From: Nageia nagi
Lineage: Eukaryota > Pinophyta
Reading direction: 5' to 3'
Assembly: GCA_050084985.1 (NCBI GenBank)
Contig: JBITNC010000001.1
Coordinates: forward strand, 151,032,001 to 151,096,000
DNA length: 64,000 nt
In this document: one piece after another, positions 38,740-49,671 of the stretch
Layout of the letters: each line of letters opens with the position of its first letter
How positions within the stretch are numbered: position 1 is the stretch's first letter
The notes under the pieces: generated by a model
What the model was told of the DNA's origin: nothing
Seen by the model: the letters and a program-made list of their open reading frames with translations, nothing else
Databases searched by the model: none
Translations under genes and position numbers: made by a program

Positions 38740-39480
38740 ACATGATTGAGCTTGAACCAGAGGTCAAACCATACAAGCAAAAATAGAGACTAGTCAACCC
38801 AAAGCTAGAAGAAGATATAAAATAGGAGTTAATCAAGCTCCTTGATTCAAAAATTATTTATCCTATCAAGCATTCTTTTTGGGTTACAATTCTAGTTCCT
38901 ATTAGAAAGAAAAGTGGAGAAATCAGACTCTATGTTGATTTTAAAAATTTAAATAAAGTGTCCCTTAAAGATAATTATCCTCTCCCTCTTATGGAGTAGA
39001 TCCTGCATACAGTAGCCAAAGCTTGCTATTTTTCAATGATTGATGGTTACTTAGAATTTAACCAAATTTGGGTGAAGGATGAAGATTAGTTCAAAATAGC
39101 ATTTACAACTAAATGGAGGATATTTCCTTTTCAAAGGATGTCATTTGATCTTTCTAATGCAGGAGCTACTTTTCAAAGAGCCATGGATCATGCATTTGGT
39201 GAGTTAATAAATAAGATTATACTGATCTATCTAGATGATATCACTATCTTCTTTAGAAGTAGAAGTGATCATCTGAAACATATAAGATTAGTCTTTGAAA
39301 TATGCATGAAATTTAGCATTTCAATCAATCTAAAAAAATCAATTTTTATGGTCAACCAAGGAAAGCTACTTGGACAAATTATCTCAAAAGAAGGACTAGT
39401 AGTTGATCCAAATAGAATAAAAGCTATACAAGCATTGCCACTCCCCTATAACAAGAAGGCCTTATAGTCATTCCTTGGTC
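38740..39480 (+). pseudogene. Family A reverse transcriptase
   Basis: Copies element RNA into DNA. Blocks in order: ELIKLLDSKIIYPI, FWVTILVPIRKKSGEIRL, YVDFKNLNKVSLKDNYPLP, CYFSMIDGYLEFNQI, MSFDLSNAGATFQRAMDHAF and the catalytic IYLDDITIF (YLDD, near 39230), then HIRLVFEICMKFSISIN and GKLLGQIISKEGLVVDP. Stops are mainly TAG. The segment 39138-39467 is fully open. Confidence 0.85.
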
Positions 39481-39953
39481 AGATCAATTTTGTTTGAAAA
39501 TTTATTAATAATTTTTCACAAATTATATCTCTAATCACTTTAATGCTTAAGAAGGATGTTGTATTTTCATGGTCATATGAAACAAAAATAGCCTTTAGAG
39601 AAATAAAAAGGGCTATAATAGAAGCTCTTGTGCTTAAAAATTCTAATATGTCAAAAGATTTTATCATGTATGCACATGGAGTAGATAGGAGCATTGCCAC
39701 AATTCTTACACAAAAGGATGATAATAATTAAGAACATCTAATTACCTTTCATAGTTAAACACTGCATCAACACCAATAAAGGTACTCATTTATTGAAAAA
39801 CAAGTGTTTTCCATCATGAAGGGACTTAAAAAATTCAAGCATTATGTATCCTATAATAGAATCCTTATATTTATTATCTATGTAGATGTAAGAAATTATA
39901 TTATACAAGGATCTAGGTGAAGGAAAAGCTAGTTGGATTACTAAAATAGTGAA
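39481..39953 (+). pseudogene. Family A RNase H (gypsy type), 5' of insertion
   Basis: Follows RT: FINNFSQIISLITLMLKKD, FSWSYETKIAFREIKRAI, DFIMYAHGVDRSIATILTQ, then HLITFHS and YSFIEKQVFSIMKGLKKFKHYV. This matches the gypsy RNase H with the connecting domain. It is cut at 39953-39958 by the family B insertion, and the linker to integrase resumes at 59269. Confidence 0.75.
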
Positions 39954-39958
39954 ATATG
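39954..39958 (+). repeat. Target-site duplication ATATG, left copy
   Basis: ATATG immediately before the family B LTR. An identical 5-bp copy follows the other LTR at 59264-59268, as Ty3/gypsy integrase makes. Confidence 0.95.
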
Positions 39959-40204
39959 TGTAGACACTCAAAATAAACCCTACATTTAGTTTAACAACAT
40001 ATAAATAAATAAAATAAGTATCTTTCTAACATATATCACATTAAAATGATTATAACTCCTTATACAAGCTTCAATCAAGCTTTTAAAACTCTATTATTGG
40101 ATAGATCTTTTCGAGTAGATGCAAAACGGGTGGTCATATGACCTCTTTTCATTAAAAAATGACCGTTGGACGATCATTCCAATATTAGTATAAAATTTAC
40201 TAAA

Positions 40205-40260
40205 CAATCGTTGATGATCTATCACAATCGCTGATGATCCTCTAAGATCATTGACGATCC
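40205..40260 (+). promoter_or_regulatory. ATCGTTGACGATC motif cluster, LTR U3
   Basis: Three adjacent variants (AATCGTTGATGATC, AATCGCTGATGATC, GATCATTGACGATC), about 165 bp upstream of the TATA box. The 3' LTR has two purer copies of AATCGTTGACGATC here (58413 and 58431). Possible protein-binding sites; function is inferred. Confidence 0.45.
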
Positions 40261-40417
40261 CTGAATAATTCAAAAATCGACAAATCTAAGCCCAGAATAG
40301 CCTAGTACACATAGTTTAGAGTTATGGATGTGGATTTGAGATAATAACACATCAAGATTTCACACGGAAGGTTACCTGGAATTTTGTGATGGCAAAACAA
40401 ATTAATAACAAACTTTT

Positions 40418-40437
40418 GAGCTTATAAATACAAGCTC
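40418..40437 (+). promoter_or_regulatory. TATA box inside a perfect inverted repeat
   Basis: TATAAATA at 40423-40430 is flanked by GAGCTT (40418) and AAGCTC (40432), a perfect 6-bp inverted repeat. The same arrangement is kept in the 3' LTR (58603-58622). This is the likely promoter of the element RNA. Confidence 0.7.
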
Positions 40438-40739
40438 TGTATGTGAACAAGGGGACCCAAATTTACTATAGCGAAGCTCTATGGAAATTAAACCAGAAGT
40501 TTATGAGCAAAGATTGGAAGCTTGATCAATAGCAAATCTACCATCTGGTATATTTTAATATTATGTTGTTTACTTCTAATTTATATGTATTAGCAGGTAT
40601 GCTTTGATATTTCATTTGTTTTCTATGTGTAGGGTCAATACAGGAACAAAATGATAGAAGCAAGCGTAAAGGAGAACAACCAGGAAGAGATACAAATATT
40701 TCAAAATTTTGCAAAAAGTTCACTATAATGCCATAAATT

Positions 40740-40915
40740 GTCGATGATTTATAGATCGATCGACAGTGATTCCTTAGATCGATGATAAAAATCAAAAGTT
40801 TACAAGCACAACAATAGTGGGAGACCATTGATCGCTACCGATCCCTGCATAGATCATGGCCGATCCATAACGATCGTTATCGATCATAATAAATCGATAC
40901 CGATTCATATGGATC
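40740..40915 (+). promoter_or_regulatory. Dense CGAT/GATC motif cluster near LTR 3' part
   Basis: About a dozen CGAT or GATC words in 175 bp, including TCGATGATT, GATCGATCGACAG, GATCGCTACCGATC, GGCCGATCC, AACGATCGTTATCGATC and AATCGATACCGATTC. They are unusually CpG-rich for this window. They lie downstream of the TATA box, so they would be in the transcribed part. Confidence 0.5.
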
Positions 40916-41078
40916 GATAACAGCCTATTATTTGTATTAAATTTCATCAAAAATCTTTTTTGGATATAATATCTGCATTATTATTGATGTGTAATATTGA
41001 ATGTGTTCTGATTTATTATTGTTGAATGATTTATCTGACTAAATTGCATTTTAGGTGCACAATTCAGTATACACAATC

Positions 41079-41096
41079 TGGCGCTAGAAGGAGGGC
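41079..41096 (+). other. Primer-binding site, family B
   Basis: TGGCGCTAGAAGGAGGGC begins 3 bp after the LTR end. TGGCGC is a usual start for gypsy primer sites (complement of a tRNA ending GCGCCA). I could not identify the tRNA. Confidence 0.7.
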
Positions 41097-42907
41097 CCCT
41101 TGCATGCATTCAGAGAATTGAAGGAAAAAAAAAAAAGATCAATTACATATTGTTTTGATTATATTTTTAAATCTATTTGCATCCTATGGAATTAGAAACT
41201 AACTTAATCTATTTGATCTGTTGTTTTGTTTTTGTTTTTTGGTGTTTTCAAGATCATCGATGATCGTAGCAAAATTACCAACGATCTGTGTAAAATTGCC
41301 AACGATCGCTGTAAAATTGTCAACGATCTCTGTGAAATTGGTATGTTTTCCAATCTAATGTAAATACAGTAAATGTAAGTAGGCATTTAAAATGACAGTC
41401 GATAAAATTTTGTGTGATCTCTTTGCTCAAAGTGCATGTAGAAAATGGGTAGTAAAACTTTAAATGCATTTTTATTTAATGTATGTTATGAATAATGTTA
41501 TTTGTTTTTATTCTTTTGGGTTAAGGATATGTACACATTAATACTTTTTATCCTACCTACTTATGCTCTCCCTTTGCGCTTCGTGCGATCTAAGGTGACC
41601 AGAATAGACTGGATAAGAAGGAGTAATTAATTTTTCTTTTCTTTCACATTCACATTATCATTAATTTGGTTAATTTATCACACATAATGACCTCTTACCA
41701 AGTATGCCCTTACCACTCCAATGGAGGTCGAAGGGATATGTGATTAGTAAGAGGAAGTAATTTACTACACTTAATACTTCCACTATTGGAAGGAGTAAAT
41801 GAATTACACTTAATTTGGAATGAACCTAAGGTAAATGAATCGGGTTTTGGGTAGTATAAATCATATTAAAAGGTTAATGAATTGGGGGGATTCGAATACA
41901 TTAAGTACTTTCACTTAACAAAGTATGCTCTCACTTTTGCGCTTCAAGCGATCTTAAGTGATCAAAAATAAGTTAAGTGAAAGAGGTAAAATTTATTCAC
42001 ATCTTATTTGGAAATATACTTCACATTAACACTCTTAAAGATGTCTTCCCTTACCACTCCATTGGAGGTCGAAGGGATATGTGACTCTTGGAGGAGTAAT
42101 TGAACCTCACTTAACTAATTTATTTACACTTAACAGCTTCTTACCAAGTCTGCTCTTACCACTCCATTGGAGGTCGAAGAGATATGTGACTAGTAAGAAG
42201 AGGAAATTTATTACACATAATACTTTCACAATTGGAAGGGGTTAATGAACATCATTAAGAGGTTGGATAATGAATCCCATTATAATTAAAAAGAATAATG
42301 GGGTTTATTAAGGTCAAGAATCACTTAAAATAAACTTTTTGATTATATCACATTAAGATAAAATAAGTAAATGGATATGAATGTTTGGGAGGGTAGTATG
42401 CATAAATGTAGCTTACTTGTTTAAATGCATTTCATAAGGCCTTAAAGGAATAATTGAACATTAACGAGTTGGATGTCACTACCAACTGTTAATTCTTACC
42501 TCTTTGTAACCATCAACATAACACACTTGAAACCATAGAGCCAGTTACACTTGGAGGTGATGACCAAGGTAACTTTCCTTTAGGTAGGAGTCAAAAAAGG
42601 AGACTCATCTAGAACCAAGCCAAAAGTCATAGAAACTTGCAAACATTAGAATTACCCAACCTACCTTGTTTAACACTTGACTAGTCAATACAAACTAGAA
42701 AAATTAAAAAGATTAAAAATAAACAACCCATATTGTTCATTTAATTCAGATATTAAAAATATGTGAAAAAGTTAAAGAAGATAATCACACCGTTAAAAGT
42801 AGGTTTGCATATAGGCTATTTGTGCATTAAATTATTTTCTCGAAAATATAATCTAAAAGATAAAAATAGAGTTTTTTGTTTATGATGCTTGTTTATGATA
42901 TCTAAAA
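41097..42907 (+). other. Long repeat-bearing 5' leader of family B
   Basis: 1.8 kb without a recognisable gene. It holds a 21-bp tandem array (41271-41340) and repeated modules at 41560-42250. The modules are three copies of CCACTCCATTGGAGGTCGAAG (41712, 42057 and 42158, one with AATGG), with an inner CTCCAxTGGAG palindrome, and two copies of GCGCTTCxxGCGATC (41576 and 41939). Between them are variants of CACTTAATACTTTCACxATTGGAAGG. Leaders of Tat elements can hold packaging signals or an extra ORF; no ORF is visible here. Confidence 0.6.
41271..41340 (+). repeat. 21-bp tandem repeat with AACGATC
   Basis: Three exact-length units at 41271, 41292 and 41313 plus a partial fourth. Each reads AAAATTxxCAACGATCxxTGT. 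A related GATCATCGATGATCG lies just before. The unit carries half of the ATCGTTGACGATC motif found in the LTR. Confidence 0.8.
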
Positions 42908-45530
42908 ATGGTTCAAACTAGAAGTATGACCACTAAGAAAATGCGAGAACACCCATTTGAAATACAAGAAATAGGTTCAGACAATATGGATTTGATAGAG
43001 TATTTGATTAGGAGGCCACCTCCTTTAAATGAATCAGATCCATGGGTAGTTCTTTATGAAAGTAAAGATTGGGATTGTGGTTATGATCAAACTAGATTGC
43101 AAAGACAAAGTATAGAAGAACCTATTACCAAGGCTAGAATGCAAGTGTTAGAAGAATATTTAATTGAAATTCATCATCATCTAGCTAATCTTAGGGATAT
43201 TCCTAAGATGTCTTCTAGTTTGCCAGGAGATGTAGAAAAACTCGACCAAAGGCTTAATAACTTAGAAAATGATGAGGCTAAATCTCAGGTCGAAACCATA
43301 GCAGTACTAGAGACTGAGCCATATAAAGTTAAATATGAAAGAGTTATTGATCAATTATCAGATGGTCGAAAGGTTAGCTCTTTAATCCGAAAGGAGGGAG
43401 CTCATTTTTCTCATAAATCTCTCGAATTAGGAAAAAAATGAAGTATCAATACCTATAAGTAATTTATCTCAAAGAGCTCCTTCAATGAAACAAATGGAGA
43501 AATCTTATTCTTCAAAGGGAGGATTACATAAAAAGACATCTAAATATAAAATAGAGGAGATACCTTCCTATGAAGAACTAGAAGAATGACGATTACATAA
43601 AATAAAAGTCGGTCAAAAATTCACGAAAATACATGCTGATGATATTAAAAAGGCCATAGAGATGCAATATCTTCTAAAAGAAGTTGACGAATTCATTAAA
43701 ATTCAATAACAAGAGAATAAATTAAAAGAAATGGAAGATAAACTTTAAAAGAAATGGAAGATAAACTTCTTAGAGATAAAAGAAAATTCATAGAACAAGA
43801 ACAAGCAAAGAAAGAAAGGAATGAGTTCCTAGAACAAGAAAAGAAAAGACTTCATAAAGAACATGAGATTCAACTTCGTTTACAGGAATCACAACTTAAA
43901 GAATTAGAGAATGAAAAAATAAAGAGGGAACAATATCTACGTATGGAGAAAGAAAAATAAAGATAGTGGGATGAATATCAAAAAATAAGGAATTTGAAAC
44001 CAGAAACTCCTGAAGGAAGTCAAATACAAAGATATCGAGATCCTTACTTAGACAAACAAGAAGTGATGGATAGAGAGATAGCCATTTTATTATAAAAGGA
44101 AATGGATAAGGAATTAGAAATTCAAAAATTATATGATAAATAAAAGCAAGATTCTATTAAAAGTTGGGTTGAACAAACCCAAAATCAAACAAGACAACCT
44201 GATCACAAAGGAAAAGATCTACATGGAAAAGGGATATCTCAAAGACCTCCTAAAATCCCTATTCCACAATGACATTCACCTTTTAAAATATTGCCTCCAC
44301 CACCATCAGAGTTTCCTTCTGACTATGAGTCTTACATTTCAAGATCAATTTCAGAAAAGGATCCAAATACTCGAAGATATCATAGGCACACTCAAGGTCA
44401 TAGAACCGATAAAGAATTAGAAGACTTTATGAAGGATTTTATAAATTGAGAAATGAATGTTCAAGGACTTCAAAAGTTAAATTACAAGAATATTTGCAAT
44501 GAACCTATTCATCCAAGTGTTCCAAAAAAGAAACTACCATATAGGTTTGAATTTCCTAAGATAGAACCATTCAAAGGAAAAGAGGACCCCAAAGAACATT
44601 TGAGAAAATTTACATTTTCTAGTTATCAGATAGCCAATGATGACTCATTAATGTTACGTATATTTCCTATGACACTCGCAGGCTAAGCTTTGGATTGGTA
44701 TAATAGTTTACCTATGCATAGTTTATATACATTCGAATAATTGGCTAATCAATTTCTTGAACATTTTAGAATCAATATTAAAGAAAAATCTTCAATTACT
44801 GATCTTATGAGATTACAATAATTTCCTAATAAAACTATGTAAGATTACATCTCAAGATGGCGGGCTATACTCACTAGTATGCCTTATACAATACCACAAG
44901 AGGAATTGGTTAAATTATTTAGTCAAAGTTGTTTAAGACCAATAGCTAGTGTTCTCCAAATTCAACAACATAGAACTTTTGAAGAAGCTATTGCTCAGGC
45001 AAGTAGTTATAGAAAGAGTTAAAATTCAAGATGGAGAACTAAAGCTTAAGAAAAAAGAATACAAAAAGGGTAATCAATATGAAAATAGTACTAAACAACC
45101 ACAAAACAATAAAATAGCTATGATAGAGGATTTTGTTCAAGCTTAAAAAATCGAAGAAAATGTTGAACCTAAACCTAAAAGAAATTTTACCCCATTAGCA
45201 GAACCATTGGCTGAAATACTTAAAAAATTATGTCATAATGGTATGATTAGATTACCTGATATAAAACCTGAAAATCCTAATGCTAAGGGAAGCAAATGGT
45301 ATAACAAAAATGAATTTTGTGCTTATCATAGGCAAAAGGGACATGATACAAATAGATGTCGAACTTTACAATATAAAATTCAAGACTTGATAGATAGTCA
45401 AAAAATAGATGTGGATAATCCTGTGGTGCCTTCGAATCAAAATTTAGGAATATATCAAAACCCCTTACCTTCACATCAAGCTAACAATGTAGCAACCATC
45501 CCAAACCAAATGAACTATACATGAAATAAT
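42908..45530 (+). pseudogene. Family B Gag
   Basis: Builds the virus-like particle. The ATG at 42908 opens MVQTRSMTTKKMREHPFEIQ. The N-terminal part is open to 43441, where an A-run indel shifts the frame. A second shift comes from a roughly 22-bp tandem duplication at 43727-43768 (AGAAATGGAAGATAAACTT twice). A Glu/Lys-rich coiled coil spans 43754-43960. The capsid domain is at about 44540-45000, with FPKIEPFKGKEDPKEHLRKF, ALDWYNSLPMHSLYTFE and RWRAILTSMPYTIPQEELVK. A Tat-type zinc knuckle, FCAYHRQKGHDTNRC, is at about 45316-45360. Stops are TAG/TAA at former Gln codons. Confidence 0.85.
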
Positions 45531-45782
45531 AAGGATATGCCATTTATAGGGACTATAGATGATTCAATACATATGATTGGTATAGCTACAAGAGCACAAC
45601 AATATTAGAATAAATAAGATAATCCATGAAAAAATCAATCGATATCAAACCCAATTAATATACAACCTATACCTCCTCCACAACAACCTTAAATTTCGAT
45701 AAAAGGTGCTCTTCAACAATAATTAAAAATGTCTCCAGTTAAAATGACCTTATTTGAATTATTACAATAGTCTGAGAGTTAT

Positions 45783-46262
45783 ATGGAGGCTATGAATCAA
45801 ATTCTACAAGAAATTCAAGTGGATATTAGTAACCCCGATAATTTTGTTTCAATAGTTGAAAGTTTGAGGATAACTCAACAACCTAGTATCACCTTCTACG
45901 AACAAGAAATATTAAATAACGATGGACCAGATGGAGTTGATCCACCTTTACATATAATTGGTAAAGTAGATGGGAAATTATTTAAAATAATTCTTATAGA
46001 TGAAGGTTCAGCTATAAATATAATTTTAGATGCTGCATACAAAAATTTGAATTTATCAGATTCGCTTATCCTAGCTCCTTCTTTGCAAATTAGGGTGTTT
46101 AATGATGTAGTGTGTTCAACTTTGGGATCAATAGTGCTGTCGATTACAGTAGGGGCTAAAAAAATTCAAACTTTATTACATATAATTGAAGGAAATATTA
46201 TACAATATAACATTCTTTTAGAGAAATGCAATGTGTTCCATCAACTTATCATGGATGTTTAA
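45783..46262 (+). pseudogene. Family B aspartic protease
   Basis: 159 open codons. The core reads HIIGKVDGKLFKIILIDEGS at residues 58-77, then AINIILDAAYKNLNL, VRVFNDV-like and STLGSIVLSITVGAKK. In Tat elements the active site is usually Asp-x-Gly-Ser; here it is D-E-G-S-A, so the catalytic Asp and Gly are present. The domain continues after a frame change at 46226-46480 (HGCLKYIYKDKVHCVF). It would process the Gag-Pol product. Confidence 0.8.
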
Positions 46263-46455
46263 AGTACATCTACAAGGATAAAGTTCATTGTGTGTTTAAA
46301 GATCCAGATCCTTATTCACATTGTAATTTAATTTTTGATCCGAATAAAGTGACATTATCATCTCCTAATTTATCAACTATATTGATGAATGAAAGTATGA
46401 ATCACTCTGAAGTCATAAAAGGAAAAGGTGATATAGTTATACAAGATAAAAATAC

Positions 46456-47270
46456 TTGGGAAAAGTTGCTAAAATTTTAGATGAAAAATATGGAGCTTCT
46501 TCATCAAAACAAGTAAATACTACATCTAACAATAACTCATCTAATGTATATCTAGTAAAAGTTAAATTAAGGGATTTAGGGATGGGAGAATATGACGTAG
46601 ATGATGTGGTATTTAGTATACCTTCATCACAAGAAATTGGAAGATTATTTGAATCACCTAGTGTGATTGGACAAATAGTGCCTTTAGGAGAAGTACCTAA
46701 TCAGACAATGTTCATCTATGCGGGGATAGGGGATCCTGTGTCAACAATACCCAATCAAACATATGAAGGAAATTTCAATAATGACATGAAATATTTATCG
46801 CCATGTTCAAGAACATTTGTCTTAAACTATTTTAACAAATGTAATTGGCAAGGACGAGGATTAGGTCGATATGACAGGGTCCATGAGAGATAATTGAATT
46901 ACAATACCAATATCCCATTGATAAAAGTGGATTAGGTTATCAAAATAAATGTAAAAATCTTGCTAAATTAGAAAATTTAGGAGAAGAGAATTTGGATTAT
47001 AATGAAGGAATCTTAGAGAAAGAATCCATAGTACAAGAAATTATTGATATAAGATAAGAACAATTAAGTGAAATGGATGTCTTAGAAGGCATCAAAATGC
47101 TCTTTATTAATAATATTGAGCCACTCAGGAATCATTCGTGTTTACCAAGACATATACAGGAAAAAATAAATAAAAATGTCGAATCATCAATCATTCCATA
47201 TTTAGATATACCATCGGTAAATATGGTTACAATAAAAGAGAATGATATTGAAGATCAAAATAATGAATGA
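46456..47270 (+). pseudogene. Protease-RT linker with G-patch-like segment
   Basis: Pol region between protease and RT. 46456-46893 is open and ends with NKCNWQGRGLGRYDRVHE. After a frameshift near 46885, a second glycine motif follows (KSGLGYQNKCKNLAK). Aromatic residue, then GxGLG, then G is the G-patch signature, a nucleic-acid-binding module known beside some retroviral proteases. The rest, to 47270, is acidic and low-complexity, with open segment 47073-47270. The G-patch call rests on motif shape only. Confidence 0.5.
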
Positions 47271-47522
47271 ATAGATGAAGTTAATGAAAATCAAAATTTA
47301 ATCAAAATAATAGCCAATACTTCTACAAATGAAATAATTGCTGATTTCTCTCTCATATCATCTAATCCTTCGGTACATGAATTCAAAAATGTAGATCACA
47401 TACTTAGTTCCTATGAAAATCAAGTATGCACGAGTGAATAAACTCAAGAATACGATGAAGAATATAGTGAAGATGACGATGGCTAGATACCAGTACCAAA
47501 TCAATTAGAAGAAGGGTCGCAT

Positions 47523-48362
47523 ATGCTTATTGAAAAAGTCTTAGAAATAAATATTAGTAATGATCCTCAAAATCCTAAAATTATTCAATTAGGAGAAAAC
47601 CTCATGAAAAATGAACAAGAAGAAATTATAACCTTATTAAAAGAACAAGAAAAGGTATTTGCATGGTCATATGCAGACATGCCTAGAATAGATCCTAAAT
47701 TAGTAGTACATAATTTAGCATTAAAGCCTGATGCTAAACCCATTAAACAAAAATTACGTAAAATGCATCCTACTATAGCATTAATGGTAAAAGAAGAACT
47801 CCAAAAATTATTAGAAGCTAAATTTATACAACCTATAGATTACTCAGATTGGATATCTAATATGGTACCTGTGAAAAAACCAAGTGGAAAAATAAGAATA
47901 TGCATAGATTTTCATGATCTTAATAAAGCTTTTCCTAAAGATGATTTCCCTCTACCTAGAATTAATAATTTGGTAGACTCGACAACAGGACATGATATGT
48001 TATCATTAATAGACGGGTTTTCTGGTTATAATCAAATAAAAATAGCTACTAAAGATCAACATAAAATAACTTTTATAACTCCTTGGGGTACTTTTTGTTA
48101 TAAAGTTATACCTTTTGGATTGAAAAATGCCGGGGCAACTTATCAAAGAGCTATGACTTATATATTCCATGATTATATGCACAACATAGTAGAAGATTAT
48201 GTCGATGATTTTTTGGTTAGATCTAAATATCGAGTAGATCATGAAATAGATCTAATTAAAGTCTTAGATAGATTATTAGAACATAAAGTAAGATTAAATC
48301 CAAAAAAATGTGTTTTTGGTGTAACTTTAGGAAAATTATTAGGATTTATTGTGTCTCAATGA
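47523..48362 (+). CDS. Family B reverse transcriptase domain
   Basis: 279 open codons. RT blocks with intact key residues: KPIKQKLRKMHPTIALMVKE, LLEAKFIQPIDYSDWISNMV, VPVKKPSGKIRICIDFHDLN (first catalytic Asp), FPLPRINNLVD, LSLIDGFSGYNQI, FGLKNAGATYQRAM, YVDDFLVRS (catalytic YVDD, near 48197), and VRLNPKKCVFGVTLGKLLGF. It is part of a Gag-Pol reading frame, not a free gene. The opening ATG is only where the frame opens. The frame ends at a TGA in a ...SQ*GIE context, a likely former Arg codon. Confidence 0.9.
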   Translation: MLIEKVLEINISNDPQNPKIIQLGENLMKNEQEEIITLLKEQEKVFAWSYADMPRIDPKLVVHNLALKPDAKPIKQKLRKMHPTIALMVKEELQKLLEAKFIQPIDYSDWISNMVPVKKPSGKIRICIDFHDLNKAFPKDDFPLPRINNLVDSTTGHDMLSLIDGFSGYNQIKIATKDQHKITFITPWGTFCYKVIPFGLKNAGATYQRAMTYIFHDYMHNIVEDYVDDFLVRSKYRVDHEIDLIKVLDRLLEHKVRLNPKKCVFGVTLGKLLGFIVSQ

Positions 48363-48980
48363 GGAATTGAAATAGATCTTAGTAAAGTGAAGGCAGTAGT
48401 AGACATGCCACCTCCTGCAAATCTAAAACAATTACAAAGTTTACAAGGCAAGTTACAAGCTATTAGAAGGTTTATAGCTCAACTTTTTGATAAATGTAAA
48501 CCATTTACAAAATTGTTAAAAAAGGGAGTAGAATATCATTGGGGCAAAGAGCAACAAGATGCATTCGATGAAATTAAAAGATATTTATTATCACCTCCTA
48601 TCTTAAGTCCACCAAGAAAAGATGTACCCTTTCTGTTATATTTCTCTGCTACTAAAAATGCATTAGGAACAATGCTTGCTCAAAAGAATGAACACAATAA
48701 AGAGCAAGCTATATATTATCTGAGTAGAACCCTAGTGAGCTACGAGATTAAGTATATATATTTAGAAAAATTATGTCTTGCTATCGTTTTTGCTACTAAA
48801 AAACTTCAACATTATATGCTTAATCATACAAACATATGTTATCTCTAAAATGGATCCGTTGAAATATATGATGAATAAAACATATCAAAATTTAAGGACC
48901 GTAAAGTGGATAATGCACTTAACTGAATTTGATTTACATTTTATTGGACAAAAGTCAATAAAAGGATAAGTAATTGCTGA
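48363..48980 (+). pseudogene. Family B RNase H (gypsy type)
   Basis: Follows RT in frame after the TGA: KAVVDMPPPANLKQLQSLQG, FTKLLKKGVEYHWGKEQQDA, DVPFLLYFSATKNALGTMLA, AIYYLSRTLVSYEIKYIYLE and CLAIVFATKKLQHYML. A frameshift near 48835 moves the tail into another frame (KMDPLKYMMNKTYQNLRTVK, FDLHFIGQKSIKG). The tail leads through VIADYLADAPLQ into the archaeal-type RNase H, the normal Tat junction. Confidence 0.85.
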
Positions 48981-48999
48981 CTATCTCGCTGATGCTCCA

Positions 49000-49671
49000 T
49001 TGCAAGATAATAAACCCCTTGTAATTGAATTACCTGATGATGGAGTGTTTCAATTAGATGAAATTGAAATCCCTGTAGAACCTGAAGATGATTGGGATAT
49101 GACAATACACTTTGATGGTTCTCGATGTGAACAAGGTGGTGGAGCAGGTGTTGTATTTATAACACCGCAAGGTATCCCTATACCATATTCATTTAAACTA
49201 AAATTTCCTTGTACTAATAATAATGTGGAATACGAAGCTTTGATATTAGCATTAAGAACTGCTATTAAATTAAAACTTAAAAGAATTAAGATTATTGGAG
49301 ATTCTTTACTCATCGTCAATCAAGTGAAAGGAATTTATCAATGTAAAGAGTCTTTACTTCAAAAGTATAAAGTGTTAGTTGAGAAATTATTAAAATATTT
49401 TTACCAATTTAGTATAGAAGCAACACCAAGATCATCTAATAGATTTGTAGATGCTATGGCTTCTATTGGATCTCTTATCCTAGAAGATCTTAAAAAATCT
49501 TCAATTCAAGTTGAAATAATTCAATTGTATCAATCATCGTTACAACAGGAAGATGAAGAAAAAAGCGTATTAAATATTGATGTAACTGATAAAGATAATT
49601 GGTATAAAGAATTGATAGATTTTTTTAAATTTGGAACTCTTCCTGCAAACATTAATAAATCATCACGATGA
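49000..49671 (+). CDS. Family B archaeal-type RNase H (aRNH)
   Basis: Second RNase H, the hallmark of the Tat lineage. In one 223-codon open segment it keeps all four expected acids: TIHFDGSRCEQGGGAGVVF (Asp), NNNVEYEALILALRTAIKL (Glu), KIIGDSLLIVNQVKGIYQ (Asp) and RSSNRFVDAMASIG (Asp). It begins inside the linker ADYLADAPLQDNKPLVIELP, so it is a polyprotein domain and not a separate gene. It continues towards integrase (WYKELIDFFKFGTLPAN). The frame ends at TGA (49669), likely a former CGA. Confidence 0.9.
   Translation: MQDNKPLVIELPDDGVFQLDEIEIPVEPEDDWDMTIHFDGSRCEQGGGAGVVFITPQGIPIPYSFKLKFPCTNNNVEYEALILALRTAIKLKLKRIKIIGDSLLIVNQVKGIYQCKESLLQKYKVLVEKLLKYFYQFSIEATPRSSNRFVDAMASIGSLILEDLKKSSIQVEIIQLYQSSLQQEDEEKSVLNIDVTDKDNWYKELIDFFKFGTLPANINKSSR

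Larger units (their letters stand above)
39959..41075 (+). repeat. 5' LTR of family B, 1117 bp
   Basis: TGTAGACACTCAAAATAAAC to CAGTATACACA. It pairs with 58166-59263 base for base apart from scattered transitions and a roughly 20-bp indel in the GATC-motif cluster near 40225-40245. It contains a TATA box at 40423 and motif clusters at 40205-40260 and 40740-40915. Confidence 0.95.

Noticed and set aside
41204-41386. Minus-strand ORF with 7-residue repeats (RSLxIL)
   Set aside because: The repeats are the translation of the 21-bp DNA tandem array in the family B leader, not a protein repeat.
48006-48242. 78-codon minus-strand ORF
   Set aside because: Antisense shadow of the reverse transcriptase.
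49050-49319. 89-codon minus-strand ORF
   Set aside because: Exact shadow of the archaeal-type RNase H on the other strand.
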